From Balanoglossus misakiensis (taxonomy: Eukaryota; Hemichordata): a stretch of 64,000 nt of DNA. The stretch covers positions 6,076,001 to 6,140,000 of the forward strand of contig CM082586.2 in NCBI GenBank assembly GCA_040954595.2, given 5' to 3'. Position numbers and translations under genes: made by a program. Position 1 is the first letter of the stretch. Every line of letters starts with the position of its first letter. Below, one piece after another: positions 9,617-24,600 of this stretch. The notes beneath the pieces were generated by a model. It saw only the letters and a list, made by a program, of their open reading frames with translations, did not search any database and was not told the DNA's origin.

Positions 9617-12600
9617 CTGAATCAATAAAAAGAAGGAAGTTGATATAAAAGCAATAGACACAGTTCCAATAATAGTATGCATGTAGTTGGCTTAAACAGA
9701 GTGTTCGGTCAAAGTGAAAACACATTCGAAGAAATGTACTAGCATGCCATGTCAGTTCAGCCAAAGGGTGACGAAAATGGCCAACTTGAATAAGCCAAAG
9801 ATACACACGTTTAGATGCATGTAAAATCACTACTGGGAAAGTAGACAGACATATTAACCATACCCTGTACACATGTTCTTGACACCTCTGATCCAGCCTT
9901 TGATAAGTTCACCCTCTTCTTCGCCTATGACATATCCAAATGGTTCACCCCAGATATAGGACGCGTCGAAAACAGTCCCGTCGTCCAGTGTGCCCTGGAA
10001 AATATGCATGCCGTCTAAATGTCAATTGTAATCCGACAGGTGCAATTAATCTAGGCCTCGTTCAGTACATGTACGTTTTCTCAGGAAAACCGAGCATTGT
10101 AAAAGTGGCTTGAATCAGTGTATATGTACCAGGCACGTTTACCTCTATTCAGAATACTACTGACTCAGCTGAGTTTATTGTACATATATGTAATGGATTA
10201 GGACATTTTAATACGTTGGCTATTATGGGTCATCAAAAGGCGTGCGCATTTCCACTTAGTGTCACTGAAAACGATGACTTACATTATATTCAAACATCAC
10301 CGAGTCTCCCAGCGATGATGTGCGTGTGCAGTGACGTGGCTGGTGCTGAAACATAAAGAAATGAAACTAATTGAAATATTGTAAAGACGAACACGCAACA
10401 CTCCTAGGAATCAAAGCGTCGTCAGACACAAAGAAATTAATCTCCACTCAAAATAGACATGCTATGATTTTATCACTGACGGTATGTCTCTATACGTTTT
10501 GTTTTCAATTCAAAGTCTGAATCGACCCTGTCTATCTTTCTCCTTGTTTCAGTTCTAATTGTCAGTTTGAAATCGCTCCGCTGAAAAAGAAACGCACAAC
10601 ACCTAAATGTCCGTAGACGTCACGTGACTGGATTAGTTATTATGGACGCGAGCGCTGTGTGCAATTTCATTTGTCAAAAAACGCAGCAAAGGACACGGAA
10701 ATATCATGTAGAGACGGGACTGTGTTGCATTCTGAGAGAGAAATTGGGCCGCTGTGGAATTCTCCTCGGGTGAAACCCCGGCAGTGCGCGTGACGCGTGT
10801 AACGAAATACAAGGAAACGATTTAGCTGAATGCCCCATAGCAACAGATGGTAATGCTCGCTGGGGTGAACACGCTCTCTGCGAGGATTATCCAGGGTTCC
10901 GCGTCGACAGATTCCCACATCCTCAAAAGCTTCCATTTCTGCGGAGCATTTATACAGAAGCCGCGACGACGACAGTTCGGATAAATTACACGCGCCGTGC
11001 AGTGATAATGATTGTAACATATCCGCTTACAGACAGGGGCTGCTCGCTTCTCGCTCTCCTGAAGTTCATCACTGAAATGTTGCCAATTTTCGTATCAAAT
11101 TCTAAGATCACCGAAACGAGATCAACCCAATCCACAATTTTCTGTCAGTTCCCGAACAGGCAACCGTATAAACTCCCGTGTCTTCTGTACATTCTGACCA
11201 AAACGCCTTATTCACGACATATTCTCAACACGTACGCGTTCATTTCGAGTGAATTCGGGGGTTTTCTCGGTAAATCGATGCCCACGTGACCTTGATAGCC
11301 ACTTCTCAAATAAGGATAGGGGCGAGGCGTCATCATCAAATTGGCAAATTTGACTTGAAAATTGGCCATTGGCTGTGAAAGTGTCAGAAATTGAACATTT
11401 AATCTGGGCGTAAATGTTTATAACCAAAAGCACCTCTTTGTCGAAAGCGACATGATTAACCCAAAGGGAATATTTACCGACGGACACTGCCCTTTCCCAA
11501 TTTTCTTTTACTCGAATACGAGAATTTTTATTTCTGGAATTTAATCATCAAAGATTAAACACTTCACGTTAAAGACTTTTCCACGGGGCGTTGCGTTTTT
11601 ATTTCTTATGTAATAAAAAATCCATGACGGTAGTTTTAGTTTAGTGTGTGGATCACCATATCCTTGCCTCGACTCGGAGTGAGATGTTAGACTTTCTCAG
11701 GACTGTTGCATCAGAGATAAACAAAAATGCCAGTGTTACTTTAAAAATGATTAATGTTATCTCACATGGAATTACACCGTACATCTTAATATAAGGAGGA
11801 TATTTACGTATTATATGTAGCCGAGGGACATGTACGCTTATCCTGCGTAGGGATATGACATGAATGTTTCATTATTATCGCTGCATTACACCGTTGGCGG
11901 AAATTGAGGAATAAAACGGACTGACATATTTTATTGAAGCACTGCAAAATCTCAAAACGAGTAGCCAGAGACCTATCAGATACACGTCGTGACTTAGCCA
12001 CTACTGTCGGTAAATTAAAAATTAAGTATTTTTTTTTGGGGGGGGGGAGTGTAAATGGGGATATTTGAATAACGCGCTGATGATAGCGTGAAAGCGCTCT
12101 TGATGAAACGATTTCTGTTTTCAATGTGGAACACAGAAAATTACAATTTAATCTCAACAGAATGTTTGGACTTCGCAAAAATAGATTCCATGAAATTACT
12201 CTGTATTATTACAATGGCAAAATTAATAATTACCCTTCGGTAGAAATCGGTTTTTCTAATCGTATTAATGACCTTTGACCCTCGTCCAGGAAAGGGTAAT
12301 TACCTTGCAAACAGCCCTAAAGCGACCACCAGAAGCTGAAAGCAGATACGACTGCCGTGAATATCGAGATTTTCTGCAAAAATTACTTTGGGGCCATTTT
12401 GAAAACTGATATCTGAAGTCGTACTATATTTCAACTTTAATAACATAACTGTGTTAACTTCTACGTCATTAGGCCTACTTGAGTGAATTGAATTAAAATC
12501 GATCCAATAATTTTGAAAGTCGAGCTTTAATGTGTTTTTCCGTTTTAGTGATAAATCAATTAAGGATTTTAATATTGTGTGACCTTGTTTCATACTGCCG

Positions 12601-15600
12601 CTAGTTTGCAATATCCGCCAGTTTGCCCAGTCAAGTAATTGCGGAAACAATACATTGTGAAATATTTCAGAGGTACTTTTTGATGTTTAGTCATTAAATT
12701 GGTGTTGATGATTTGTATTTACATAATTTTTGCGAATTGTCAGATGTCTTTGCAGTGTATGTAGTTATGCAAATCATTAAAAGCGAAATTACTATTGTAA
12801 AACACTTTTGGCCGATCAAGTTCTTTCGCAATAAAACACAAGTCGAAACATCGGTTGCCGTGGCGAATTACAAACAAAATCAAAAGGTGAAGTCTGGGAA
12901 ACCCGTATGACGCCCCTGGAGAATTTGACAAGTTGTGATTCTGTCAAATTTATAGATAGTATGTATGTATAGTGTGTGTATGTATCTGTGTGCGTGCGTG
13001 CGTGTGTGTGTGTTTGGGTGTGGATGGATGGATCGATGCTTTGGAATGTCACGCACGCTCATCGTGGACAGTCAGGCGTATAAATCATGACATTCTCGAT
13101 GTAAGAGCAAATTGACCGAGAAATAAAACTCCGTACTAGCCTATTTGCATTCTGTCTAAGACACCACCAGTTGTGAGTGCGTCTTGGAATTGCCTCGTCA
13201 TTTGGAAGGCGATGGTGTGATAGAACTAACCCATATGACAGAGGCAATTGTTACGCAAATGAAGTTTTCATGCAATAAAACAAGGCTGTCATTGACTCCA
13301 TAGAGTTAATGTTTCGAATGACACCCAGCCATGTGTTGGCGAAGGCGTGGCTTCAAAGGATATCTGAAGTTGATGGCAGGGGTAAGTAGTACCATTAACA
13401 GTGTGTTTTACGGTAGTTCACTGCTTGCACTCTGCCAAGTCATCAAAAAATGATAATTTTTCGACTTTGAAAATTTTCAAAAAAATTTCATATTTGATAA
13501 AAAAATTATGGGTTATAGCTCATGAAAATCACCATAAAATGACCATTTTTCGACATTACGAAATCTCAAAATTTCGTCGATTTTTGAAAAAAATCATGGG
13601 TTATAGCTCATGAAAATAATCAAAACATGACAAATTTTCGACTTTAAAATTTTTCAAAAATTCTTCATTTTTAATAAAAAAATCATGGGTTATAGCTCAT
13701 GAAAATCATCAAAAAATGACAATTTTTCGACTGTGAAAATTTTCAAAAATTCTTCATATTCACAGTCGAAAAATTGTCATTTTTGGATGATTTTCATGGG
13801 CTATAACCCATGCTTTTTTCAAAAAAATGAAGAAATTTTGATATCTCGGAAAGTCGAAAAATTGTCATTTTTGGATGATTTTCATGGGCTATAACCCATG
13901 CTTTTTTCAAAAAAATGAAGAAATTTTGATATCTCGGAAAGTCGAAAAATTGTCATTTTTGGATGATTTTCATGGGCTATAACCCATGCTTTTTTCAAAA
14001 AAATGAAGAAATTTTGATATCTCGGAAAGTCGAAAAATTGTCATTTTTGGATGATTTTCATGGGCTATAACCCATGCTTTTTTCAAAAAAATGAAGAAAT
14101 TTTGATATCTCGGAAAGTCGAAAAATTGTCATTTTTGGATGATTTTCATGGGCTATAACCCATGCTTTTTTCAAAAAAATGAAGAAATTTTGATATCTCG
14201 GAAAGTCGAAAAATTGTCATTTTTGGATGATTTTCATGGGCTATAACCCATGCTTTTTTCAAAAAAATGAAGAAATTTTGATATCTCGGAAAGTCGAAAA
14301 ATTGTCATTTTTGGATGATTTTCATGGGCTATAACCCATGCTTTTTTCAAAAAAATGAAGAAATTTTGATGTCTCGGAAAGTCGAAAAATTGTCATTTTT
14401 GGATGATTTTCATGGGCTATAACCCATGCTTTTTTCAAAAAAATGAAGAAATTTTGATGTCTCGGAAAGTCGAAAAATTGTCATTTTTGGATGATTTTCA
14501 TGGGCTATAACCCATGCTTTTTTCAAAAAAATGAAGAAATTTTGATGTCTCGGAAAGTCGAAAAATTGTCATTTTTGGATGATTTTCATGGGCTATAACC
14601 CATGCTTTTTTTCAAAAAAATGAAGAAATTTTGATGTCTCGAAAAGTCGAAAAATTGTCATTTTTGGATGATTTTCATGGGCTATAACCCATGCTTTTTT
14701 CAAAAAAATGAAGAAATTTTGATGTCTCGGAAAGTCGAAAAATTGTCATTTTTGGATGATTTTCATGGGCTATAACCCATGCTTTTTTCAAAAAAATGAA
14801 GAAATTTTGATATCTCGGAAAGTCGAAAAATTGTCATTTTTGGATGATTTTCATGGGCTATAACCCATGCTTTTTTCAAAAAAATGAAGAAATTTTGATA
14901 TCTCGGAAAGTCGAAAAATTGTCATTTTTGGATGATTTTCATGGGCTATAACCCATGCTTTTTTCAAAAAAATGAAGAAATTTTGATATCTCGGAAAGTC
15001 GAAAAATTGTCATTTTTGGTTGATTTTCATGGGCTATAACCCATGCTTTTTTCAAAAAAATGAAGAAATTTTGATATCTCGGAAAGTCGAAAAATTGTCA
15101 TTTTTGGTTGATTTTCATGGGCTATAACCCATGCTTTTTTCAAAAAAATGAAGAAATTTTGATATCTCGGAAAGTCGGAAAATTGTCATTTTTGGATGAT
15201 TTTCATGGGCTATAACCCATGCTTTTTTCAAAAAAATGAAGAAATTTTGATATCTCGGAAAGTCGGAAAATTGTCATTTTTGGATGATTTTCATGGGCTA
15301 TAACCCATGCTTTTTTCAAAAAAATGAAGAAATTTTGATATCTCGGAAAGTCGGAAAATTGTCATTTTTGGATGATTTTCATGGGCTATAACCCATGCTT
15401 TTTTCAAAAAAATGAAGAAATTTTGATATCTCGGAAAGTCGGAAAATTGTCATTTTTGGATGATTTTCATGGGCTATAACCCATGCTTTTTTCAAAAAAA
15501 TGAAGAAATTTTGATATCTCGGAAAGTCGGAAAATTGTCATTTTTGGATGATTTTCATGGGCTATAACCCATGCTTTTTTCAAAAAAATGAAGAAATTTT

Positions 15601-18600
15601 GATATCTCGGAAAGTCGAAACATTGTCATTTTTGGATGATTTTCATGGGCTATAACCCATGCTTTTTTCAAAAAAATGAAGAAATTTTGATATCTCGGAA
15701 AGTCGAAAAATTGTCATTTTTGGATGATTTTCATGGGCTATAACCCATGCTTTTTTCAAAAAAATGAAGAAATTTTGATATCTCGGAAAGTCGAAAAATT
15801 GTCATTTTTGGATGATTTTCATGGGCTATAACCCATGCTTTTTTCAAAAAAATGAAGAAATTTTGATATCTCGGAAAGTCGAAAAATTGTCATTTTTGGA
15901 TGACTTTCATGGGCTATAACCCATGCTTTTTTCAAAAAAATGAAGAAATTTTGATATCTCGGAAAGTCGAAAAATTGTCATTTTTGGATGATTTTCATGG
16001 GCTATAACCCATGCTTTTTTCAAAAAAATGAAGAAATTTTGATATCTCGGAAAGTCGAAAAATTGTCATTTTTGGTTGATTTTCATGGGCTATAACCCAT
16101 GCTTTTTTCAAAAAAATGAAGAAATTTTGATATCTCGGAAAGTCGAAAAATTGTCATTTTTGGATGATTTTCATGGGCTATAACCCATGCTTTTTCAAAA
16201 AAATGAAGAAATTTTGATATCTCGGAAAGTCGGAAAATTGTCATTTTTGGATGATTTTCATGGGCTATAACCCATGCTTTTTTCAAAAAAATGAAGAAAT
16301 TTTGATATCTCGGAAAGTCGGAAAATTGTCATTTTTGGATGATTTTCATGGGCTATAACCCATGCTTTTTTCAAAAAAATGAAGAAATTTTGATATCTCG
16401 GAAAGTCGGAAAATTGTCATTTTTGGATGATTTTCATGGGCTATAACCCATGCTTTTTTCAAAAAAATGAAGAAATTTTGATATCTCGGAAAGTCGGAAA
16501 ATTGTCATTTTTGGATGATTTTCATGGGCTATAACCCATGCTTTTTTCAAAAAAATGAAGAAATTTTGATATCTCGGAAAGTCGGAAAATTGTCATTTTT
16601 GGATGATTTTCATGGGCTATAACCCATGCTTTTTTCAAAAAAATGAAGAAATTTTGATATCTCGGAAAGTCGGAAAATTGTCATTTTTGGATGATTTTCA
16701 TGGGCTATAACCCATGCTTTTTTCAAAAAAATGAAGAAATTTTGATATCTCGGAAAGTCGAAAAATTGTCATTTTTGGATGATTTTCATGGGCTATAACC
16801 CATGCTTTTTTCAAAAAAATGAAGAAATTTTGATATCTCGGAAAGTCGAAAAATTGTCATTTTTGGATGATTTTCATGGGCTATAACCCATGCTTTTTTC
16901 AAAAAAATGAAGAAATTTTGATATCTCGGAAAGTCGAAAAATTGTCATTTTTGGATGATTTTCATGGGCTATAACCCATGCTTTTTTCAAAAAAATGAAG
17001 AAATTTTGATATCTCGGAAAGTCGAAAAATTGTCATTTTTGGTTGATTTTCATGGGCTATAACCCATGCTTTTTTCAAAAAAATGAAGAAATTTTGATAT
17101 CTCGGAAAGTCGAAAAATTGTCATTTTTGGATGATTTTCATGGGCTATAACCCATGCTTTTTTCAAAAAAATGAAGAAATTTTGATATCTCGGAAAGTCG
17201 AAAAATTGTCATTTTTGGATGATTTTCATGGGCTATAACCCATGCTTTTTTCAAAAAAATGAAGAAATTTTGATATCTCGGAAAGTCGAAAAATTGTCAT
17301 TTTTGGATGATTTTCATGGGCTATAACCCATGCTTTTTTCAAAAAAATGAAGAAATTTTGATATCTCGGAAAGTCGAAAAATTGTCATTTTTGGATGATT
17401 TTCATGGGCTATAACCCATGCTTTTTTCAAAAAAATGAAGAAATTTTGATATCTCGGAAAGTCGAAAAATTGTCATTTTTGGTTGATTTTCATGGGCTAT
17501 AACCCATGCTTTTTTCAAAAAAATGAAGAAATTTTGATATCTCGGAAAGTCGAAAAATTGTCATTTTTGGATGATTTTCATGGGCTATAACCCATGCTTT
17601 TTTCAAAAAAATGAAGAAATTTTGATATCTCGGAAAGTCGAAAAATTGTCATTTTTGGATGATTTTCATGGGCTATAACCCATGCTTTTTTCAAAAAAAT
17701 GAAGAAATTTTGATATCTCGGAAAGTCGAAAAATTGTCATTTTTGGATGATTTTCATGGGCTATAACCCATGCTTTTTTCAAAAAAATGAAGAAATTTTG
17801 ATATCTCGGAAAGTCGAAAAATTGTCATTTTTGGGTGATTTTCATGGGCTATAACCCATGCTTTTTTCAAAAAAATGAAGAAATTTTGATATCTCGGAAA
17901 GTCGAAAAATTGTCATTTTTGGGTGATTTTCATGGGCTATAACCCATGCTTTTTTCAAAAAAATGAAGAAATTTTGATATCTCGGAAAGTCGAAAAATTG
18001 TCATTTTTGGGTGATTTTCATGGGCTATAACCCATGCTTTTTTCAAAAAAATGAAGAAATTTTGATATCTCGGAAAGTCGAAAAATTGTCATTTTTGGGT
18101 GATTTTCATGGGCTATAACCCATGCTTTTTTCAAAAAAATGAAGAAATTTTGATATCTCGGAAAGTCGAAAAATTGTCATTTTTGGGTGATTTTCATGGG
18201 CTATAACCCATGCTTTTTTCAAAAAAATGAAGAAATTTTGATATCTCGGAAAGTCGAAAAATTGTCATTTTTGGGTGATTTTCATGGGCTATAACCCATG
18301 CTTTTTTCAAAAAAATGAAGAAATTTTGATATCTCGGAAAGTCGAAAAATTGTCATTTTTGGATGATTTTCATGGGCTATAACCCATGCTTTTTTCAAAA
18401 AAATGAAGAAATTTTGATATCTCGGAAAGTCGAAAAATTGTCATTTTTGGATGATTTTCATGGGCTATAACCCATGCTTTTTTCAAAAAAATGAAGAAAT
18501 TTTGATATCTCGGAAAGTCGAAAAATTGTCATTTTTGGATGATTTTCATGGGCTATAACCCATGCTTTTTTCAAAAAAATGAAGAAATTTTGATATCTCG

Positions 18601-21600
18601 GAAAGTCGAAAAATTGTCATTTTTGGATGATTTTCATGGGCTATAACCCATGCTTTTTTCAAAAAAATGAAGAAATTTTGATATCTCGGAAAGTCGAAAA
18701 ATTGTCATTTTTGGATGATTTTCATGGGCTATAACCCATGCTTTTTTCAAAAAAAAGAAGAAATTTTGATATCTCGGAAAGTCGAAAAATTGTCATTTTT
18801 GGTTGATTTTCATGGGCTATAACCCATGCTTTTTTCGAAAAAATGAAGAAATTTTGATATCTCGGAAAGTCGAAAAATTGTCATTTTTGGATGATTTTCA
18901 TGGGCTATAACCCATGCTTTTTTCAAAAAAATGAAGAAATTTTGATATCTCGGAAAGTCGAAAAATTGTCATTTTTGGATGATTTTCATGGGCTATAACC
19001 CATGCTTTTTTCAAAAAAATGAAGAAATTTTGATATCTCGGAAAGTCGAAAAATTGTCATTTTTGGTTGATTTTCATGGGCTATAACCCATGCTTTTTTC
19101 AAAAAAATGAAGAAATTTTGATATCTCGGAAAGTCGGAAAATTGTCATTTTTGGATGATTTTCATGGGCTATAACCCATGCTTTTTTCAAAAAAATGAAG
19201 AAATTTTGATATCTCGGAAAGTCGGAAAATTGTCATTTTTGGATGATTTTCATGGGCTATAACCCATGCTTTTTTCAAAAAAATGAAGAAATTTTGATAT
19301 CTCGGAAAGTCGGAAAATTGTCATTTTTGGATGATTTTCATGGGCTATAACCCATGCTTTTTTCAAAAAAATGAAGAAATTTTGATATCTCGGAAAGTCG
19401 GAAAATTGTCATTTTTGGATGATTTTCATGGGCTATAACCCATGCTTTTTTCAAAAAAATGAAGAAATTTTGATATCTCGGAAAGTCGGAAAATTGTCAT
19501 TTTTGGATGATTTTCATGGGCTATAACCCATGCTTTTTTCAAAAAAATGAAGAAATTTTGATATCTCGGAAAGTCGGAAAATTGTCATTTTTGGATGATT
19601 TTCATGGGCTATAACCCATGCTTTTTTCAAAAAAATGAAGAAATTTTGATATCTCGGAAAGTCGAAAAATTGTCATTTTTGGATGATTTTCATGGGCTAT
19701 AACCCATGCTTTTTTCAAAAAAATGAAGAAATTTTGATATCTCGGAAAGTCGAAAAATTGTCATTTTTGGATGATTTTCATGGGCTATAACCCATGCTTT
19801 TTTCAAAAAAATGAAGAAATTTTGATATCTCGGAAAGTCGAAAAATTGTCATTTTTGGATGATTTTCATGGGCTATAACCCATGCTTTTTTCAAAAAAAT
19901 GAAGAAATTTTGATATCTCGGAAAGTCGAAAAATTGTCATTTTTGGTTGATTTTCATGGGCTATAACCCATGCTTTTTTCAAAAAAATGAAGAAATTTTG
20001 ATATCTCGGAAAGTCGAAAAATTGTCATTTTTGGATGATTTTCATGGGCTATAACCCATGCTTTTTTCAAAAAAATGAAGAAATTTTGATATCTCGGAAA
20101 GTCGAAAAATTGTCATTTTTGGATGATTTTCATGGGCTATAACCCATGCTTTTTTCAAAAAAATGAAGAAATTTTGATATCTCGGAAAGTCGAAAAATTG
20201 TCATTTTTGGATGATTTTCATGGGCTATAACCCATGCTTTTTTCAAAAAAATGAAGAAATTTTGATATCTCGGAAAGTCGAAAAATTGTCATTTTTGGAT
20301 GATTTTCATGGGCTATAACCCATGCTTTTTTCAAAAAAATGAAGAAATTTTGATATCTCGGAAAGTCGAAAAATTGTCATTTTTGGGTGATTTTCATGGG
20401 CTATAACCCATGCTTTTTTCAAAAAAATGAAGAAATTTTGATATCTCGGAAAGTCGAAAAATTGTCATTTTTGGGTGATTTTCATGGGCTATAACCCATG
20501 CTTTTTTCAAAAAAATGAAGAAATTTTGATATCTCGGAAAGTCGAAAAATTGTCATTTTTGGGTGATTTTCATGGGCTATAACCCATGCTTTTTTCAAAA
20601 AAATGAAGAAATTTTGATATCTCGGAAAGTCGAAAAATTGTCATTTTTGGGTGATTTTCATGGGCTATAACCCATGCTTTTTTCAAAAAAATGAAGAAAT
20701 TTTGATATCTCGGAAAGTCGAAAAATTGTCATTTTTGGGTGATTTTCATGGGCTATAACCCATGCTTTTTTCAAAAAAATGAAGAAATTTTGATATCTCG
20801 GAAAGTCGAAAAATTGTCATTTTTGGGTGATTTTCATGGGCTATAACCCATGCTTTTTTCAAAAAAATGAAGAAATTTTGATATCTCGGAAAGTCGAAAA
20901 ATTGTCATTTTTGGGTGATTTTCATGGGCTATAACCCATGCTTTTTTCAAAAAAATGAAGAAATTTTGATATCTCGGAAAGTCGAAAAATTGTCATTTTT
21001 GGGTGATTTTCATGGGCTATAACCCATGCTTTTTTCAAAAAAATGAAGAAATTTTGATATCTCGGAAAGTCGAAAAATTGTTCATTTTTGGATGATTTTC
21101 ATGGGCTATAACCCATGCTTTTTTCAAAAAAATGAAGAAATTTTGATATCTCGGAAAGTCGAAAAATTGTCATTTTTGGATGATTTTCATGGGCTATAAC
21201 CCATGCTTTTTTCAAAAAAATGAAGAAATTTTGATATCTCGGAAAGTCGAAAAATTGTCATTTTGGATGATTTTCATGGGCTATAACCCATGCTTTTTTC
21301 AAAAAAATGAAGAAATTTTGATATCTCGGAAAGTCGAAAAATTGTCATTTTTGGATGATTTTCATGGGCTATAACCCATGCTTTTTTCAAAAAAATGAAG
21401 AAATTTTGATATCTCGGAAAGTCGAAAAATTGTCATTTTTGGATGATTTTCATGGGCTATAACCCATGCTTTTTTCAAAAAAATGAAGAAATTTTGATAT
21501 CTCGGAAAGTCGAAAAATTGTCATTTTTGGGTGATTTTCATGGGCTATAACCCATGCTTTTTTCAAAAAAATGAAGAAATTTTGATATCTCGGAAAGTCG

Positions 21601-24600
21601 AAAATTGTCATTTTTGGGTGATTTTCATGGGCTATAACCCATGCTTTTTTCAAAAAAATGAAGAAATTTTGATATCTCGGAAAGTCGAAAATTGTCATTT
21701 TTGGTTGATTTTCATGGGCTATAACCCATGCTTTTTTCAAAAAAATGAAGAAATTTTGATATCTCGGAAAGTCGAAAAATTGTCATTTTTGGGTGATTTT
21801 CATGGGCTATAACCCATGCTTTTTTCAAAAAAATGAAGAAATTTTGATATCTCGGAAAGTCGAAAAATTGTCATTTTTGGGTGATTTTCATGGGCTATAA
21901 CCCATGCTTTTTTCAAAAAAATGAAGAAATTTTGATATCTCGGAAAGTCGAAAAATTGTCATTTTTGGGTGATTTTCATGGGCTATAACCCATGCTTTTT
22001 TCAAAAAAATGAAGAAATTTTGATATCTCGGAAAGTCGAAAAATTGTCATTTTTGGGTGATTTTCATGGGCTATAACCCATGCTTTTTTCAAAATAATGA
22101 AGAAATTTTGATATCTCGGAAAGTCGAAAAATTGTCATTTTTGGGTGATTTTCATGGGCTATAACCCATGCTTTTTCAAAAAAATGAAGAAATTTTGATA
22201 TCTCGGAAAGTCGAAAAATTGTCATTTTTGGGTGATTTTCATGGGCTATAACCCATGCTTTTTTCAAAAAAATGAAGAAATTTTGATATCTCGGAAAGTC
22301 GAAAAATTGTCATTTTTGGGTGATTTTCATGGGCTATAACCCATGCTTTTTTCAAAAAAATGAAGAAATTTTGATATCTCGGAAAGTCGAAAAATTGTCA
22401 TTTTTGGGTGATTTTCATGGGCTATAACCCATGCTTTTTTCAAAAAAATGAAGAAATTTTGATATCTCGGAAAGTCGAAAAATTGTCATTTTTGGGTGAT
22501 TTTCATGGGCTATAACCCATGCTTTTTTCAAAAAAAATGAAGGAAATTTTGATATCTCGGAAAGTCGAAAAATTGTCATTTTTGGGTGATTTTCATGGGC
22601 TATAACCCATGCTTTTTTCAAAAAAATGAAGAAATTTTGATATCTCGGAAAGTCGAAAAATTGTCATTTTTGGGTGATTTTCATGGGCTATAACCCATGC
22701 TTTTTTCAAAAAAATGAAGAAATTTTGATATCTCGGAAAGTCGAAAAATTGTCATTTTTGGGTGATTTTCATGGGCTATAACCCATGCTTTTTTCAAAAA
22801 AATGAAGAAATTTTGATATCTCGGAAAGTCGAAAAATTGTCATTTTTGGGTGATTTTCATGGGCTATAACCCATGCTTTTTTCAAAAAAATGAAGAAATT
22901 TTGATATCTCGGAAAGTCGAAGAATTGTCATTTTTGGGTGATTTTCATGGGCTATAACCCATGCTTTTTTCAAAAAAATGAAGAAATTTTGATATCTCGG
23001 AAAGTCGAAAAATTGTCATTTTTGGGTGATTTTCATGGGCTATAACCCATGCTTTTTTCAAAAAAATGAAGAAATTTTGATATCTCGGAAAGTCGAAAAA
23101 TTGTCATTTTTGGGTGATTTTCATGGGCTATAACCCATGCTTTTTTCAAAAAAATGAAGAAATTTTGATATCTCGGAAAGTCGAAAAATTGTCATTTTTG
23201 GATGATTTTCATGGGCTATAACCCATGCTTTTTTCAAAAAAATGAAGAAATTTTGATATCTCGGAAAGTCGAAAAATTGTCATTTTTGGATGATTTTTCA
23301 TGGGCTATAACCCATGCTTTTTTCAAAAAAATGAAGAAATTTTGATATCTCGGAAAGTCGAAAAATTGTCATTTTTGGATGATTTTCATGGGCTATAACC
23401 CATGCTTTTTTCAAAAAAATGAAGAAATTTTGATATCTCGGAAAGTCGAAAAATTGTCATTTTTGGGTGATTTTCATGGGCTATAACCCTCGAGATGTGT
23501 CTTTTTTCAAAAAAAAAATGAAGAATTTTTGATATCTCGGAAAGTCGAAAAATTGTCATTTTTGGGTGATTTTCATGGGCTATATTCAAAAAAATGAAGA
23601 AATTTTGATATCTCGGAAAGTCGAAAAATTGTCATTTTTGGATGATTTTCATGGGCTATAACCCATGCTTTTTTCAAAAAAATGAAGAAATTTTGATATC
23701 TCGGAAAGTCGAAAAATTGTCATTTTTGGATGATTTTCATGGGCTATAACCCATGCTTTTTTCAAAAAAATGAAGAAATTTTGATATCTCGGAAAGTCGA
23801 AAAATTGTCATTTTTGGATGATTTTCATGGGCTATAACCCATGCTTTTTTCAAAAAAATGAAGAAATTTTGATATCTCGGAAAGTCGAAAAATTGTCATT
23901 TTTGGATGATTTTCATGGGCTATAACCCATGCTTTTTTCAAAAAAATGAAGAAATTTTGATATCTCGGAAAGTCGAAAAATTGTCATTTTTGGATGATTT
24001 TCATGGGCTATAACCCATGCTTTTTTCAAAAAAATGAAGAAATTTTGATATCTCGGAAAGTCGAAAAATTGTCATTTTTGGATGATTTTCATGGGCTATA
24101 ACCCATGCTTTTTTCAAAAAAATGAAGAAATTTTGATATCTCGGAAAGTCGAAAAATTGTCATTTTTGGATGATTTTCATGGGCTATAACCCATGCTTTT
24201 TTCAAAAAAATGAAGAAATTTTGATATCTCGGAAAGTCGAAAAATTGTCATTTTTGGATGATTTTCATGGGCTATAACCCATGCTTTTTTCAAAAAAATG
24301 AAGAAATTTTGATATCTCGGAAAGTCGAAAAATTGTCATTTTTGGATGATTTTCATGGGCTATAACCCATGCTTTTTTCAAAAAAATGAAGAAATTTTGA
24401 TATCACGGAAAGTCGAAAAATTGTCATTTTTGGATGATTTTCATGGGCTATAACCCATGCTTTTTTCAAAAAAATGAAGAAATTTTGATATCTCGGAAAG
24501 TCGAAAAATTGTCATTTTTGGATGATTTTCATGGGCTATAACCCATGCTTTTTTCAAAAAAATGAAGAAATTTTGATATCTCGGAAAGTCGAAAAATTGT

